Shown: piece by piece, positions 1 to 12,006 of the stretch
How positions within the stretch are numbered: position 1 is the first letter of the stretch
Layout of the letters: every line of letters starts with the position of its first letter
Assembly (NCBI GenBank): GCA_032622095.1
Contig: CP136064.1
Span: 273,319,614 to 273,383,613 of the forward strand
Origin: Siphonodentalium dalli
Taxonomy: Eukaryota > Mollusca > Scaphopoda > Gadilida > Siphonodentaliidae
Direction: 5' to 3'
DNA length: 64,000 nucleotides
The notes under the pieces: generated by a model
What the model saw: the letters and a program-made list of their open reading frames with translations, nothing else
What the model was told of the DNA's origin: nothing
Database searches by the model: none
Program-made: the position numbers and the translations under genes

Positions 1-1333
1 CGATATCTCGGGCACCGATGGTAATTTATCTTTACATTGAAACTTGATAATTAATGAGCGTGTGTATATGAGGCGCGTTTATATACTTGAGTGGAAATCA
101 AATCGGGTTAAACTGGCGGATTTTTACGGACGAAATTGTATGCATAGGGTATCTCGGTATCCGCTGGACGATTTCCCGGTATCCGCTGGGCCGATTTCCA
201 CCATTTCTGGGGTGTTGGTTTTGACCCCACCTGACATTGACCTTCAAAATGGTCAATTCAAGGTCAAAGCCCGGACGAAGTCGGGTCACCTTCTAGTATA
301 TCTCATATATATTTTGAAGACCTCTGTCTGTCTGTTTGTTTGTCTGTCTGTCATTAATACAAATCTACGATTCTCGACCGATCGAGACGAAACTTGGTAC
401 GTGTGTGTAGTTGACCAGGCGGTCGTCGTTGTCGTATTGGCGAGCCCGTGCGACGCCCGTGCAGCGCATGCGCAGACGAGATCTCGGAAACGGATGGAGC
501 TATCGACTTGAAATTTGGTATGTGAATGTATCTTGCCCCGGATACGAATTTTATCGGGTCGCCGAGCCCGTGGGACGCCAGCTTCGCGCATGCGCAGACG
601 AGATCTCGGAAACGGGTGGAGCTATCGACTTGAAATTTGCTATGTGAATGTATCTTGCCCCGTATACGAATTTTATCGGGTCAACGAGACCGTGCGACGC
701 CAGCTTCGCGCATGCCTAGACGAGATCTCGGAAACGGGTGGAGCTATCGACTTGAAATTTGGTTTTTGAATAGCTATCGACTTGAAATTTGGTTTTTTAA
801 TAGCCCGGACAACGTCGGGCTCATCGGCTAGTCTATTATATATTTTGGAAGATCTGTGTGTCTGTGTGTGTGTTCGCGATGAACTCGAAAACGGCCGACC
901 CGATTTCGATGAAACTTGGTATGTTGGGTTATTTTCGGCCGGGGGGTGACATAGGCCTATTAATTTGCCCGTGCGACGTGACCTTGACCTTGAAATCGGG
1001 TAATTTCAAGGGCAAACGCCCGAATATCACGTGAATTTCGATGAAACTTGGCATGTGTGGGTACCTTCGTATGGGGAGTCTCATAAGCATATTCATTTGC
1101 CCGTGCGACGTGACCTTGACCTTGACATCGGGTCAATTCAAGGTCAAATCGCCAATTTTGATGGGATTTCGACGAAATTTGATACGTGGTGTTACTTTTC
1201 TCCACTGAGTGTTTTGGACGGGTCGACCCCGATCTGACCTTGACTTTCAAAATGATCAATTCAAGGTCAAATAGGGTAAAACCGGATGGCCAATTCAAGG
1301 TCAAAGCCCGGACGAAGTCGGGTCACCTTCTAG
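1..1333 (+). mobile_element. Three tandem Helitron-like (non-autonomous) units, first one cut by the window edge
   Basis: Three head-to-tail units end at 296, 831 and 1333. Each ends with a small GC-rich hairpin (for example GCCCGGACAACGTCGGGC at 803-820) followed by a short spacer and CTAG then T. The unit starting at 832 opens with TCTATTATATATTTTGG. A TC start and a hairpin plus CTRR-T end are the known signature of Helitrons. Inside are GT-rich microsatellite, 'gatttcgatgaaacttgg' words and many TGACCTTGA/TCAAGGTCA pairs, the same modules as in the array at 21046-24300. No Rep/helicase frame is present, so the units are non-autonomous. The short open frames here are by-products of the repeats. 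Confidence 0.65.
442..765 (+). repeat. 122-bp tandem repeat, about three copies
   Basis: The word GACGAGATCTCGGAAACGG recurs at 475, 597 and 719, an exact 122 bp period. Copies carry a few substitutions and lie inside the second Helitron-like unit. The third copy ends in a shorter direct repeat of the 'agctatcgacttgaaattt' segment. Confidence 0.85.
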
Positions 1334-1376
<43 letters not shown>

Positions 1377-1398
1377 GTGTGTGTGTGTGTGTGTGTGT
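1331..1398. repeat. (AT)n-(GT)n microsatellite
   Basis: A run of AT dinucleotides is followed directly by GT dinucleotides. It starts at the 3' end of the third Helitron-like unit. Confidence 0.95.
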
Positions 1399-2098
1399 AT
1401 AATAAACACACGAGTATGTTGACGGGTGGATCTGTTTAGCCTGCATAAATATTACGAGTCCCAGCTCTCTGTACATATCAGGAAAACAGTAACAAACAGT
1501 ATGGAGTTCTGCCCACATAAGTAGGTTATGACGTCGTGACTGCTGGAATGATGACGTATTGAGACAATGAACTATATTCATGTGCGAAGCTTTTCGCTGT
1601 TTCGTGGGTATATATAAGCAAATATACAGCGATTAATAATACTTTGTTTTATATAGCAAATAATCCAGCAACGTGCCCTAAGACGATTTATACATATTAT
1701 TACCACCGGCGATATAGGCGCACTAATACCAATTCATTTGGTCCATCCTCTGAGGAGGTTGCAATCCGAACTGCAGCGCATATGCGTGCGCATCCGGAAT
1801 ACTCATGATGACAAGATCCATGAACACCTGCCGAGTACTATTTTAACACATGAGTGGTGCGAAGCACTTACAATACACCTTTATCAATGGCCACATCTTG
1901 GCTTATCAGAAAAGCGAGATTTGAAAAGCGTATGATGAGACAGTTGCAAGTCGCTCAATTCGGAAACTCACAATAGACCACGGCAGGCTGCGAACTCATT
2001 TCGATGTGTTGACAGCGATGACATGCCTAACACGATAAGCATTGGATCACGAAGCTCCACAATGTACTGTTCGCTTGTATAATAGTACTAGTTGTAAA
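1399..2098. other. No gene seen
   Basis: Short open frames only, none with a recognisable domain. The stretch near 1930-2010 is a divergent relative of 15660-15770 (shared 'cgtcgctcaa' and 'ctgcgaac(t/c)cat(t/a)tcgat' words), so it is probably old repeat. Confidence 0.6.
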
Positions 2099-2102
2099 AT
2101 AT

Positions 2103-2521
2103 GTGACCCGCCATATCAAATCCAGTCGTAAGTCGGGATTTTTGTACCCTGTGCCAATGCATGCTCTTATATATGCGAGTCGACCATAGTTCGCCTCGCA
2201 TATATAAGAGAATGCATTGGCCTAACCATTTTTTATCATTTGTTTTAAATAAATGTTTCTTACAATTTTTAGGGCACACATATATAGAAGCATATAGAAG
2301 AGTGTCGTCTGCTCATGTTTGTCTGGGGCTCTGTATGGGTGAAATTACAAAATTGTTAAAGAATACAAGAAAAAATTATTAAAATTGTAAAATATTGTTA
2401 GGCCAATGCATTCTCTTATATATGCGAGGCGACCTATGGTCGACTCGCATATATAAGAGAATGCATTGGCACAGGGTAAAAAAAATCCCGACTTACGACT
2501 GGATTTGATATGGCGGGTCAC
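2103..2521. mobile_element. Inverted-repeat element A, copy 1 (419 bp, hairpins inside its TIRs)
   Basis: The ends GTGACCCGCCATATCAAATC and its complement are flanked by a 4 bp direct repeat ATAT (2099-2102 and 2522-2525). Each terminal inverted repeat is over 100 bp long and itself contains a near-perfect hairpin, with arms CCAATGCATTCTCTTATATA and its complement around a loop with GTCGACC. The core of about 200 bp has no coding frame. This is a MITE-like DNA element. The 4 bp duplication does not by itself fix the superfamily. Confidence 0.85.
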
Positions 2522-2525
2522 ATAT

Positions 2526-3194
2526 GCACTCCTACTTGAGGTTACAGTAAAGATCATAATGTTGATGTGCGAGCGAGCAACATAAGATAACTATGAGTGT
2601 GAAAATAAAGATCCGCATCTCGTCAAATCCTGTAAGTTGAGAGATTTCAGTTCACGTGGTATAGAACACTCAATGACGTGGCTAGAGGGTTAAGAGATTT
2701 CAGTTCATATGTGATTACACAAGGTGTTAAACTCTTCTGGGTTTCGCCTACATATTAATAAGGACTATTCTTGTCCCATCCTGTTAACTCAATTGTTAAA
2801 GGCACGAGTTGTGTTCGTTGCAGAAATATTCATATTTGTTCAAATCGCCATCAACAGAATGAATATTAAAATATATATAGTTTTGTTCATATGCCAAACA
2901 TAATCAGCGCTTAAATAGTATATTGTCATCAAGACGTACGATGGTGAACATAAACAAGATCCTACTCGTGTTGCAGAACTTGTGCTTCTGTTTACATAAC
3001 ACAGCGCAATTATATCGGTTAATCACACACAAATGATATAAACGCTCTTTATGATTTCCATATCAGGAAAACAGTAACAAATAACGCTCTTTATGTTTAG
3101 CATATCCGGATCTAAACAAAAGCCAGATAACGTAGCGTGTTTTGCTTTTGTTTACACAACAAAGGGAAAAAATTGACAATAACATACTGTTTAT
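2526..3194. other. No gene seen
   Basis: AT-rich unique-looking sequence with a short internal repeat ('agagatttcagttca' at about 2641 and 2694). No recognisable protein or RNA. Confidence 0.6.
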
Positions 3195-3350
3195 TCCATA
3201 TTTCTGATTGGTATAAGAATAAAGTCTGTCTATATTTTACTATTCTTTCTGTTTATGGCGGCTTTTGACGGAGTTGAATACTTAAACAGCATAACCACCA
3301 CGAAGTCCGCCCGTATCTTTAAAGCTTCGGAAAGCCCACACGCTACTATT
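3195..3350 (+). repeat. Dispersed repeat family, copy 1
   Basis: The segment with 'tgattggtataagaa' followed by 'ttatggcgg', a short spacer and 'aacagcataaccaccacgaa' recurs in diverged form at about 7180-7290 and 52030-52180. All three are on the plus strand. It is an unclassified interspersed repeat. Confidence 0.55.
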
Positions 3351-3590
3351 GTGGAAACTTTACCATAATATCGAGGTAAATTACCCTGGTAGAATTACTC
3401 TGGTATAATTACTTTAGTAGAACCCCACATCCATACCTTGGTGAAAATACATGGGTGGAAACATTTTACCAGAGTAAAAATACATGGGTGGGTCTACATG
3501 TGTGCGTATAATATGGTGACCATTCACTAGATGAAGTTTACCAGAGTAAAATAACCTCGTTCCAATCACACTGGTAAAATACCGCAGCAT

Positions 3591-3775
3591 ACCATAGTTT
3601 TTTTACCATGGTTCACCAGTGTTTTTTACCATGATTTACCAGAGCGTTTTTACCATGATTTACCAGAGTGTTTTTACCATGATTTACCAGAGTGTTTTTA
3701 ACATGATTTATCAGAGTGTTTTTACCATGGTTTACTAGAGTGTTTTTACCATGGTTTACCAGAGTGTTTTTTTAT
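3591..3775 (+). repeat. 24-bp minisatellite, about seven copies
   Basis: The unit TTTACCAGAGTG + TTTTTACCATGA repeats with few changes. Related 'taccagagtaaaa' and 'accctggtagaa' words extend upstream to about 3370, which suggests an older, decayed part of the array. Confidence 0.85.
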
Positions 3776-3861
3776 AAGGGTTGTCGCACGTCAAGCAAAA
3801 CAGTAAACAGTGCCTATGAATATTAATGAACTGTCGCGAGCTGATGATTTCCCGCTCATCT

Positions 3862-4081
3862 GTGACCCGCCATATCAAATCCAGTCGGAAGTCGGGATTT
3901 TTTTTATCCTGTGCCAATGCATTCTCTTATATATGCGAGTCGCCTCGCACATATAAGAGAATGCATTGGCCTAACAATTTTTTACAATTTTAATAATTTT
4001 GTCTTGTATTCTTTAACAATTTTATAATTTCACCCATACAGAGCCCCAGACAAACATGAGCAGACGACACTCTTCTATATG

Positions 4082-4130
<49 letters not shown>

Positions 4131-4372
4131 GGCTCACTGCAGGGTAATGGATGTTTTTTTATTTTATGTCCTAAAAAATTGTCAGAAACATTTATTTTAA
4201 ACAAATGATAAAAAATTGTTAGGCCAATGCATTCTCAATACTGGAGGCAATAAAGATATATATATATATATATATGCGAGGCGACCTATGGTCGACTCGC
4301 ATATATAAGATAATGCATTGGCACAGGGTAAAAAAATCGCGACTTCCGACTGGATTTGATATGGCGGGTCAC
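3862..4372. mobile_element. Inverted-repeat element A, copy 2 (511 bp)
   Basis: The ends match copy 1. The flanking direct repeat is ATCT (3858-3861 and 4373-4376), which is not a palindrome and so confirms a true 4 bp target duplication. The core lies in the opposite orientation to copy 1 and has gained an (AT)n expansion near 4083-4128 and another near 4255-4274, which accounts for the greater length. Confidence 0.88.
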
Positions 4373-4376
4373 ATCT

Positions 4377-5405
4377 ATAAAATCAATTTAAGTACCGGAG
4401 TCTCTAGACTGAGTGTTTGACTGTAATGAAACCTTGGTATAGTTTTAATTAGACTGAAAACATTACGATACGTCATAAAATATTTGTTTTCAAAACATTT
4501 CATTGGATGCTTAATTTTACGATGTTAAAATATTATAACCGGACTATGTGGGCAGAAACTCCTTCAGAATCCATTTGTCGGGATATTTAACTATATATGT
4601 GTTTAAAGCTGTGTCCAGATAATAAGTTATAAACTTATAAATAAACTTACGCTTATCGTCGGCGTGTATGTTTACTAATGCGTCGGCTACTCGATTGAGA
4701 AGAACACCGCGTCCCGTTATAATATCACAGATAAGGAACCAGACAACATACATACACGACGGTGTGGGCGAGACATGCATATACACGTGTCAAAGAGACC
4801 ACCGGGTCTGGTAACACTTTTATTTATTCTAAATATTTCTATACTAAAACCTTATTGACTAGTATTTCCATTAGGCAGCGGTTGTCTGGTCCTGCTGGAT
4901 TGCACTGATGCTGGTAGAGCAAAGCGGTGCTGTTGAGAAAAGATATTCCGTTATTTTTTTAAGTTGTAATTTGTTCAGTGTTTGGCTAATCTTAACGATT
5001 AAAAGAAAGATCAGTCGGTGTCTGTATGAAACATTCAAGAACACATATATTTTTAAATATTTTAATAATAGTGGCACCGGTTTTGGCAAAATGACAGGAA
5101 TAGTAATCTCAATGATGGCCGGTTTGCAACAACCAGCCATTATTAAACTAGTGTACATGTACATGGTTTTGTATGTTTCTAGTAGCTGGTGTATACTATG
5201 GTGTATAATAAATTTGCACACACGGGGTTGAAAAATATCCGCTACATCACCACCCACTCTCTGCATATATATATTTTTTTTTCCAGGTGAATTGTTTTGG
5301 ACCCCCCCCCCCCAATAAATAAATAAATCAGAATAATATTTAAAAATATATAGATCAACCTAGTTCTTTCTAGAAATTACTAATCAGCATCTTCCAACAT
5401 ATTAA
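4377..5405. other. No gene; old interspersed repeat
   Basis: The block at about 4880-5150 is a diverged relative of 24740-25110 (shared 'gatgctg', 'ttttttaa', 'aacattcaagaacacatatat'-type words). A C11 run lies near 5303. No coding exon could be supported. Confidence 0.5.
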
Positions 5406-5717
5406 CCCTTTACCCAACAAACCGGTCAAAAACGCCCAAATAAAGCTTCAACAGCCTAAAATATCTTCGGTCTGTCTCAATAACACCATACAAATATGGA
5501 TATCATTGGAACCGGTGCATTGACCACATTGTGATGGTTACAGTTATGCCCTGTGCCAATGCATTCTCTTATATATAATTTTATAATTTGTTCTTACATT
5601 TTTATCATTTTTAACACGTTAAGCCAATGCATTCTCTTATATATGCGAGGCGACCTATGGTCGACTCGCATATATAAGATAATGCATTGGCACAGGGCCG
5701 TTCTGTTGGGTAAAGGG
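5406..5717. mobile_element. piggyBac-type MITE (312 bp) carrying the element-A hairpin
   Basis: The ends CCCTTTACCCAACA and TGTTGGGTAAAGGG are perfect inverted repeats flanked on both sides by TTAA (5402-5405 and 5718-5721). A TTAA duplication with CCCTTT-like ends is characteristic of piggyBac elements. The right half (5549-5698) is the same CCAATGCATTCTCTTATATA hairpin module found in element A, bounded by CCCTGTGCC and its complement. Confidence 0.8.
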
Positions 5718-5721
5718 TTAA

Positions 5722-6185
5722 TACAACACCAACAACTCATGACAGTGGAATGGTAGTAGCATGATCGGACGCAAAATCATAATAAAAAGGAACAGTTCCC
5801 ACAGGTTTCTGCTTCCTGTCTTTTTGCCAACATAGAAATACTTCTGAGTGAATATATAAAGGTATTCATAGGGATATCATCTTAATCCTGTAACATTCAC
5901 CTCAATTCAAATTGTGCCAAGTGCACTCCATGTGACATCCAAATTGACATGAGAGGTATGTCAGTGATTGTTTATGTATGATCTACCGTCCTGTTCAAAA
6001 TAAAACATTTTTGTAACCAGTGACTAGTGTAAAATGCTCAAAGTGCAACATGAGATTTGCAAATATTTTTATATATTTTCTACTGTTGACAAGCGGATGT
6101 CACATATTGTCATTCAAATTGGTGTTATGTTTTATATATGTAGCCACGTAGAGTGCCAAGTCCGATTTTTGTATCAACCCATATA
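5722..6185. other. No gene seen
   Basis: Unique-looking AT-rich sequence with no supported exon. Confidence 0.55.
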
Positions 6186-6345
6186 CCCTGTGCCAATGCA
6201 TTTTCTTATATATGCGAGTCGACCATAGGTCGCCTCGCATATATAAGAGAATGCATTGGCCTAACAATTTTTAATCATTTGTTATTATCTTTTATAATTT
6301 TTTAGAATTTTAATATTTTTTTCTTATATTCTTTAACAGACTTAT
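6186..6345. mobile_element. Element A, half copy
   Basis: One complete hairpin (arms 6192-6219 and 6233-6260, near perfect) is followed by the T-rich start of the element-A core. The outer terminal repeat and the whole right half are missing. Confidence 0.75.
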
Positions 6346-7281
6346 TTTGTAGGGTTAGTGCCAGGAAATCTTACGTTTTTCACGGGCATCAAACGTATTG
6401 CTATGACTACTTGGTGATAGTTTTGAGTTATAACATGCCCCTAAGGTTTTATCCAGTTTGTTTTTAAATTCGCCATAGCATGCTTAAGCATACCCAAAAA
6501 AAATATTTTAGGGCCGATTTTACAGACCGTAAATTAGGGCCGATGATATCGGCCCATGGTACTGAAAGGGTTAATGACTTTCAACAGGTCTAAACATAGT
6601 TATAAGTTCATCAAAATATAAAACAAAGACATTTGCAATATATTGAAATTTTAATGTATTACCCGTACATATACATGAATGTGCATGATAATCTTCAAAT
6701 GCGGGTGTGTATATCACATATTGGCCAGGTATGTGCTCTCTCTGAAAAATGTAAACTAATAAAGGTAAAGTGAGAAACAAATGCTGAGGATGACTAATAA
6801 ATATAGCATGAATAAGCATCAAATATAGCCATTATAATGTAAACCAAGATGGCTGCTAAGGTCACGTGACCTCTATGGTGGTGGTATGCGTGGCTCTGAG
6901 TTTGCGATACCTTTGTCTATTCATATAAGAAGTTTCAACAAATTATTCCAAGCGATACTTGAGATACAATATACATACCGTATATGGTATACTTTGCAGT
7001 GAGGAATACGCTTGTGGTGCTGAGTGAAACCTTTAGCAAAAAGTTGAAAATACATAAAAAATGCGATAGTTTAAAGCGAATATTGGTGGGAGATAAACTC
7101 ATTAAAGGCACGGATGGCCTTGATTGTAGGTTATAATTTAGAAATAAACGTTATTATCTTATAAATTTCCTCAAGAATATACTAACAGTGTAGTATAATG
7201 GTGGTTATGTTTATGGCGGTTTTAACGGATGTGTCTTTTTAAACAGGAATACCGATCGTGAAGGCCATCTGTATCTTTAAT
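6346..7281. other. No gene seen
   Basis: AT-rich. The last 100 bp include copy 2 of the dispersed repeat also seen at 3195 and 52030. Confidence 0.55.
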
Positions 7282-7755
7282 TTGGTTTTACCGCCCAGTG
7301 TGTCCAGCCTACAACTGATGAGAACGTCTCCAGTTTTACCGCACAGTGTGTCCAGCCTACAACTGATGAGTACGTCTCCAGTTTTACCGCCCAGTGTGTC
7401 CAGCCTACAACTGATGAGTACGTCTCCAGTTTTACCGCCCAGTGGGTCCAGCCTACAACTGATGAGTACGTCTCCAGTTTTACCGCCCAGTGTGTCCAGC
7501 CTACAACTGATGAGTACGTCTCCAGTTTTACCGCCCAGTGTGTCCAGCCTACAACTGGTGAGAACGTTTCCAGTGTGTCCAGCCTACAACTGAAGAGAAC
7601 GTCTCCAGTGTGTCCAGCCTACAACTGATGAGAACGTCTCCAGTGTGTCCAGCCTACAACTGATGAGAACGTCTCCAGTGTGTCCAGCCTACAACTGATG
7701 AGAACGTCTCCAGTGCGTCCAGCCTACAACTGATGAGAACGTCTCCAGTTTGAGA
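7282..7755 (+). repeat. Minisatellite that switches from 48-bp to 35-bp units
   Basis: About six units of 48 bp share the core GTGTCCAGCCTACAACTGAT and are followed by about five units of 35 bp with the same core. The shorter unit lacks the 13 bp 'ttttaccgcccag' block. The 48 bp part stays open as a 111-codon frame only because 48 is a multiple of three; the 35 bp part breaks it. I do not regard it as coding. Confidence 0.9.
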
Positions 7756-10285
7756 TGCCACAGAAGCAGTGGTATGTTGCGAAACCCCTCTAACAATTCA
7801 TGTAGCGGTCATTCCGTGTATATAGATTCGTCAGGTTTTTTGGCTCAGTCGTTATTGATGTAGATAGATGTATCACATATCACATGAACGTGGCATTGCA
7901 TCCGATGTTGGTATATTTATATTATGGGCATAATACAAGTAGATACTTGATATTTCGGTAATCGGTTTCAGAATAAATCTGCCACATATAGATCAGGTCC
8001 TCGATAAGTAGTACACACCCGGCGCAGATAATGTCGGACATACACACTATACATCCCGTATATATACAGGTAAGTACACACCCCGCATATATACGTATAT
8101 AAGGTAAATAAATTCCGATTTCTCTGTTTGGTTTGTCGCCAATCAAGTTTTATGAGAACATGGCTCGTTCGAACCCGAAAATTATAGATGTGTCTCAAAA
8201 CACGATAGAATTCCGAACAAATTTGTCGATATAGCGTTGAACATACCTGTTAAATTCGTCGATATAGCGTTGAACTCAAATACGTGTTAATTCGTCGATA
8301 TAGCGTTGATATTACGTGTTTTATTTCTTATATTATTCGATAAATTTGCGATCGTTTAGATTGTGAAGGTGCAATGTTGTTATTCAACGGTCGCGTACAA
8401 ATACAACTGTAGACCATGCATGGGAAGACAATCTAGAGCTGTCGTGGTTGTGGAACGTGGTAATTAATAATTTCGATGATTAAAACGAAAAGAAGACAGT
8501 CACTGTGAGTGAAGTATTTAAATAGTTTCATGTTAAGATAAAGGCTATAATTCCGGACATTCCATGTCCGATTCCAATGAATGCAAATGAAACAAGTTTA
8601 TTCGTTAAAAGTTGTATTTTATGACTGCAATGCGTCTTTCTGTGACATATGATTCTCGTGGAAAGGTATAGCGAATACTACTATAGTTCGGAGCAAAAAC
8701 CTTCACGTGTCTCGGCGTGGCTTTAAACAAAACAAAACAATATGGTGAATTTCATTATTTGGATTATACAAATATAGTTTAAAAAAAAACAATCACGGAC
8801 ACATCCATGCATGCCATTATACCAAGTCCTCTCGGTCCACAACAGCTTGGCAAATCGGTTGGGTTGATGCTGTTTTGGAGCTAGTCCCGGTCCATGCACC
8901 CCGTTACTCTGATATAATAAACATTCATTGGCATATGGAGCCCGAGAATTGACATGTGAATCGTCTGACAAGTTTTCTAGTAGTCTCTTCAAAATGATAT
9001 AAAATTTACCGTGATAGAAAAAGATAAAGTAATGATACGATCGTTTAGCATATTGTTTACATACATTTTCTGATAGAGCGACAAATCGAAAGTGATTATT
9101 TACTTATAACTCTCATTTCTTTGACATTCAACGGACGTCTGATATACGCATGTTTGATATCCTCATGCTTGGAGAAGGCTGTCCTCTACACTCATATACA
9201 CAAATCGTCCACAATTGTTTTTGCAAGGGCAATTGGCCCGGGGACCAGTGCGTCCCAAAGTTTGACGAAAAATGATGAGCATATACATGTAGCAGTGCAC
9301 GGCAGACAGAGGGTGTGAAATGTTTTAAATTATAATCCAGATGAAATGTCAATCAGGTACGCTTATGAACAGCACCAGAAATATCAGAAAATCACAAAAC
9401 ACGCATTAACTAAACTTGTCAAATAAGGTTCAGCATACACATCCATAGGTTACCCGCAGTATATATGCGACAGTGCACAGAAGAGTATTCTCTCACGTTG
9501 TGACTAGCCCCAGTAGATGACTAAATGTAGTCGCCCAGTATCTGTAATAATTATATAATGGTCCATCTGCAGTCCGTTCCATTAATCAATAATAATTAAT
9601 TGAAGAACACTGATAAAATACATGTATTAATTGCACATTTCAGAAACACAGGGGCTTGGAACGCGCTCGCTGTTGTGCCACACCACCCAAACACATTAAT
9701 AAATGTTCAACATAATCCAAACTAATTCAAGCTGGAAACGCTCCGAAATATTTGATTGATATATTGCCTGCGCGATACGGGACAACAATAATTACCCCCC
9801 CCCCGATATCATATACATCGAATTAATTCTTTATCCAGAAAAGCTGAATATTACAATAAATAGTTCTTTTCTTCAATGATTATCCAGTAGAAAAAAATTC
9901 TGGATGACATCACGAAGGGTGGAAAAAACATAAACTAACACACTATAAAGAAAAAATTGGTCGCGATGTCTGTTGTACCAAAACCCGCACCCTACTACAT
10001 CGTTGGAAACCAAGAATGGAACGTACTACAGGCTAAATTGCGAAATAATTGTAGAAATCTTCATTTGTATAAACATATTAACCATATTGCTATTGTGTCG
10101 TAATGCTCTTGTGGTTCATCAGTGTAAACTTCTTATAACTATTTCTTCGAATATCCTTAATTTATTTATGAAATAGTAAAACTCCTAGACAACATATACG
10201 TATATATATATTAGCTAGACCGGGTATGCTCCATTCACCATTGAAACTATACTATTCGGCAAAACTCATGATACTAAGCGAATAA
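7756..10285. other. No supported gene
   Basis: Three copies of 'tcgatatagcgttga' lie at about 8227, 8267 and 8296. A minus-strand frame of about 89 codons at 8723-8992 has fairly balanced composition but no domain I recognise and no convincing splice signals. The rest is AT-rich and unique-looking. Confidence 0.5.
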
Positions 10286-10289
10286 ACTA

Positions 10290-10996
10290 CAAGTTATACA
10301 TTCATTTATTCCAAAGTATATTATAGAAACAAACGTATTTAAAGATTAGTGGTATAACAAACCCAGCGAATAATACCTAATTTAGGAAAACAAATTACAA
10401 GTTTATTATAGAAACAGACAGATTTAAAGATTAGTGGTATAACAAACTCAGCGAATAATACCTAATTTAGAAACACAATTACAAGTTATTTTATTCCAAA
10501 GTATATTATATAAACAAACGTATTTAAAGATTAGCGGTATAACAAACCAGCGAATAATACCTAATTTAGAAAAACAATTACAAGTTATTCATTCATTTAT
10601 TCCAAAGTATATTATAGAAACAAACGTATTTAAAGATTAGTGGTATAACAAACCCAGCGAATAATACCTAATTTAGGAAAATAAATTACAAATTATTCAT
10701 TCATTCATTCAAAAGTATATTATAGAAACAAACATATTTAAAGATTAGTGGTATAACAAACCCAGCGAATAATGCCTAATTTAGGAAAATAAATTACAAG
10801 TTATTCATTCATTTATTCAAAAGTATATTATAGAAACAAACATATTTAAAGATTAGTGGTATAACAAACCCAGCGAATAATACCTAATTTAGGAAATTAA
10901 ATAACAAGTTATTCATTCATTCATTCCAAAGTTTATTATAGAAACAAATTTAATGACGAATGGTAAAACAAACTCAGCAAATAATACCTAATTTAG
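10290..10996 (+). repeat. Tandem array, about seven units of roughly 107 bp
   Basis: The word 'cagcgaataatacctaattta' (with small changes) recurs near 10367, 10450, 10550, 10656, 10763, 10874 and 10974. Unit length varies from about 83 to 111 bp by small indels, mainly in the 'attcattcatt' part. No coding frame runs through it. Confidence 0.9.
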
Positions 10997-11692
10997 AATA
11001 ATCGACGGTTCACCATCTCCCTTCATTTTGACGAAAATAATAAACTCTTCGTTTGACACCTTAAAGTGTATCCCTAATTTACCCTCATCTTTAAAGGCCC
11101 ACTTAATTTTCGAGTAGCGGATTATTTTGTATGCGCTCCAAAATACACCTAATAATATTCACTTTTAATTTCTAATCAATAAATACTTGAACTACCTTTC
11201 TATGAGTATTATATGTCACCGAAAGACGCACTGAAGTAATAAAAAAATACAACTTTTAACACGGTGTTTGGATATTTCTGTACAAGTCTGTTCCCGATAT
11301 GATAGAAATAAAGAGCGTTCGTTACACTTCAGCGCGAAAATTTGTAAACAGCTGGAAGATGGATGTTACCATGGAAAATATTTTTCAGAGCATATGAAGC
11401 AGGTATATCAATATTTCATGTATTTTTCAACATATCTCATATCTCTTTAATGAACCCCATGCATGACAAACTGTGTCAATAATGGAACAAAATACATACA
11501 TATTTAGGACAGGGAACACGAGCCTATATATTGTAAATGTAAATGTAGAACTATTATGTCCAGATTATTCACGAAAATAAATTCAGCCAGCAAAAAATGG
11601 AAAAACCGAGGCAGACGGGTTATCGGATAACCGCATCCGAGTTAATTTGGCATAATTTGTGCCTTGAACTTCATATATCTCTTTAATTTCAG
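10997..11692. other. Upstream region or 5' intron of the sphingomyelinase-like gene
   Basis: No coding. It ends with a good 3' splice site (ctttaatttcag) three bases before the start codon at 11696, so a non-coding first exon probably lies upstream, here or further left. I could not place it or a promoter. Confidence 0.5.
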
Positions 11693-12006
11693 TAAATGAC
11701 CAATAACTACAACACAGTGATGCATTTCACCCCGCCCACACTAATTTTTCTGACATCGGCCATTATTGCAATGGTAGCAGGCGTGAATGGTTACGATGGT
11801 GGTTCGGACTCGGTCGCTCTTGACGTCCTGACGTACAACCTTGGTATGCTACCGGTTCTTTCCAAGTATTTACAAAGAAGACGACATTTGGCTTCGTTTG
11901 CTCGCGGTTTGATTCATGACGTAGTCTGTCTACAGGAGGTATGGCTTGAGATCGATCTCGGGGTTATATTGGATAATGTTCCCGATGACTATGTTTATGC
12001 CACCAG
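11693..12006 (+). CDS. Secreted sphingomyelinase-like (DNase I-fold phosphodiesterase), first coding exon
   Basis: The exon opens after the acceptor tttaatttcag, with ATG at 11696. Residues 10-32 are a hydrophobic signal peptide (a second Met at 9 could also serve). The mature part matches the start of endonuclease/exonuclease/phosphatase-fold enzymes: LDVLTYNLG (42-50, with the conserved Asn48) and VCLQEVW (77-83, with the metal-binding Glu81). This arrangement is typical of neutral sphingomyelinases, which cleave sphingomyelin to ceramide and phosphocholine, and of their secreted invertebrate relatives. The exon stops at CCAG|GTTCGT in phase 2; reading on gives a stop within a few codons. 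The later catalytic parts (GDFN-like and SDH) would lie on further exons that I did not find. Family assignment is fairly firm; substrate is inferred. Confidence 0.72.

Noticed and set aside
7258-7593. 111-codon repeat protein
   Set aside because: Open only while the period is 48 bp; it is broken as soon as the unit becomes 35 bp, with no splice signals.
8150-8190. tRNA-like B box (GTTCGAACCC)
   Set aside because: No A box at the right distance and no cloverleaf; probably chance.
8723-8992. 89-codon minus-strand frame
   Set aside because: Balanced composition but no Met in a good place, no domain and no clear acceptor.
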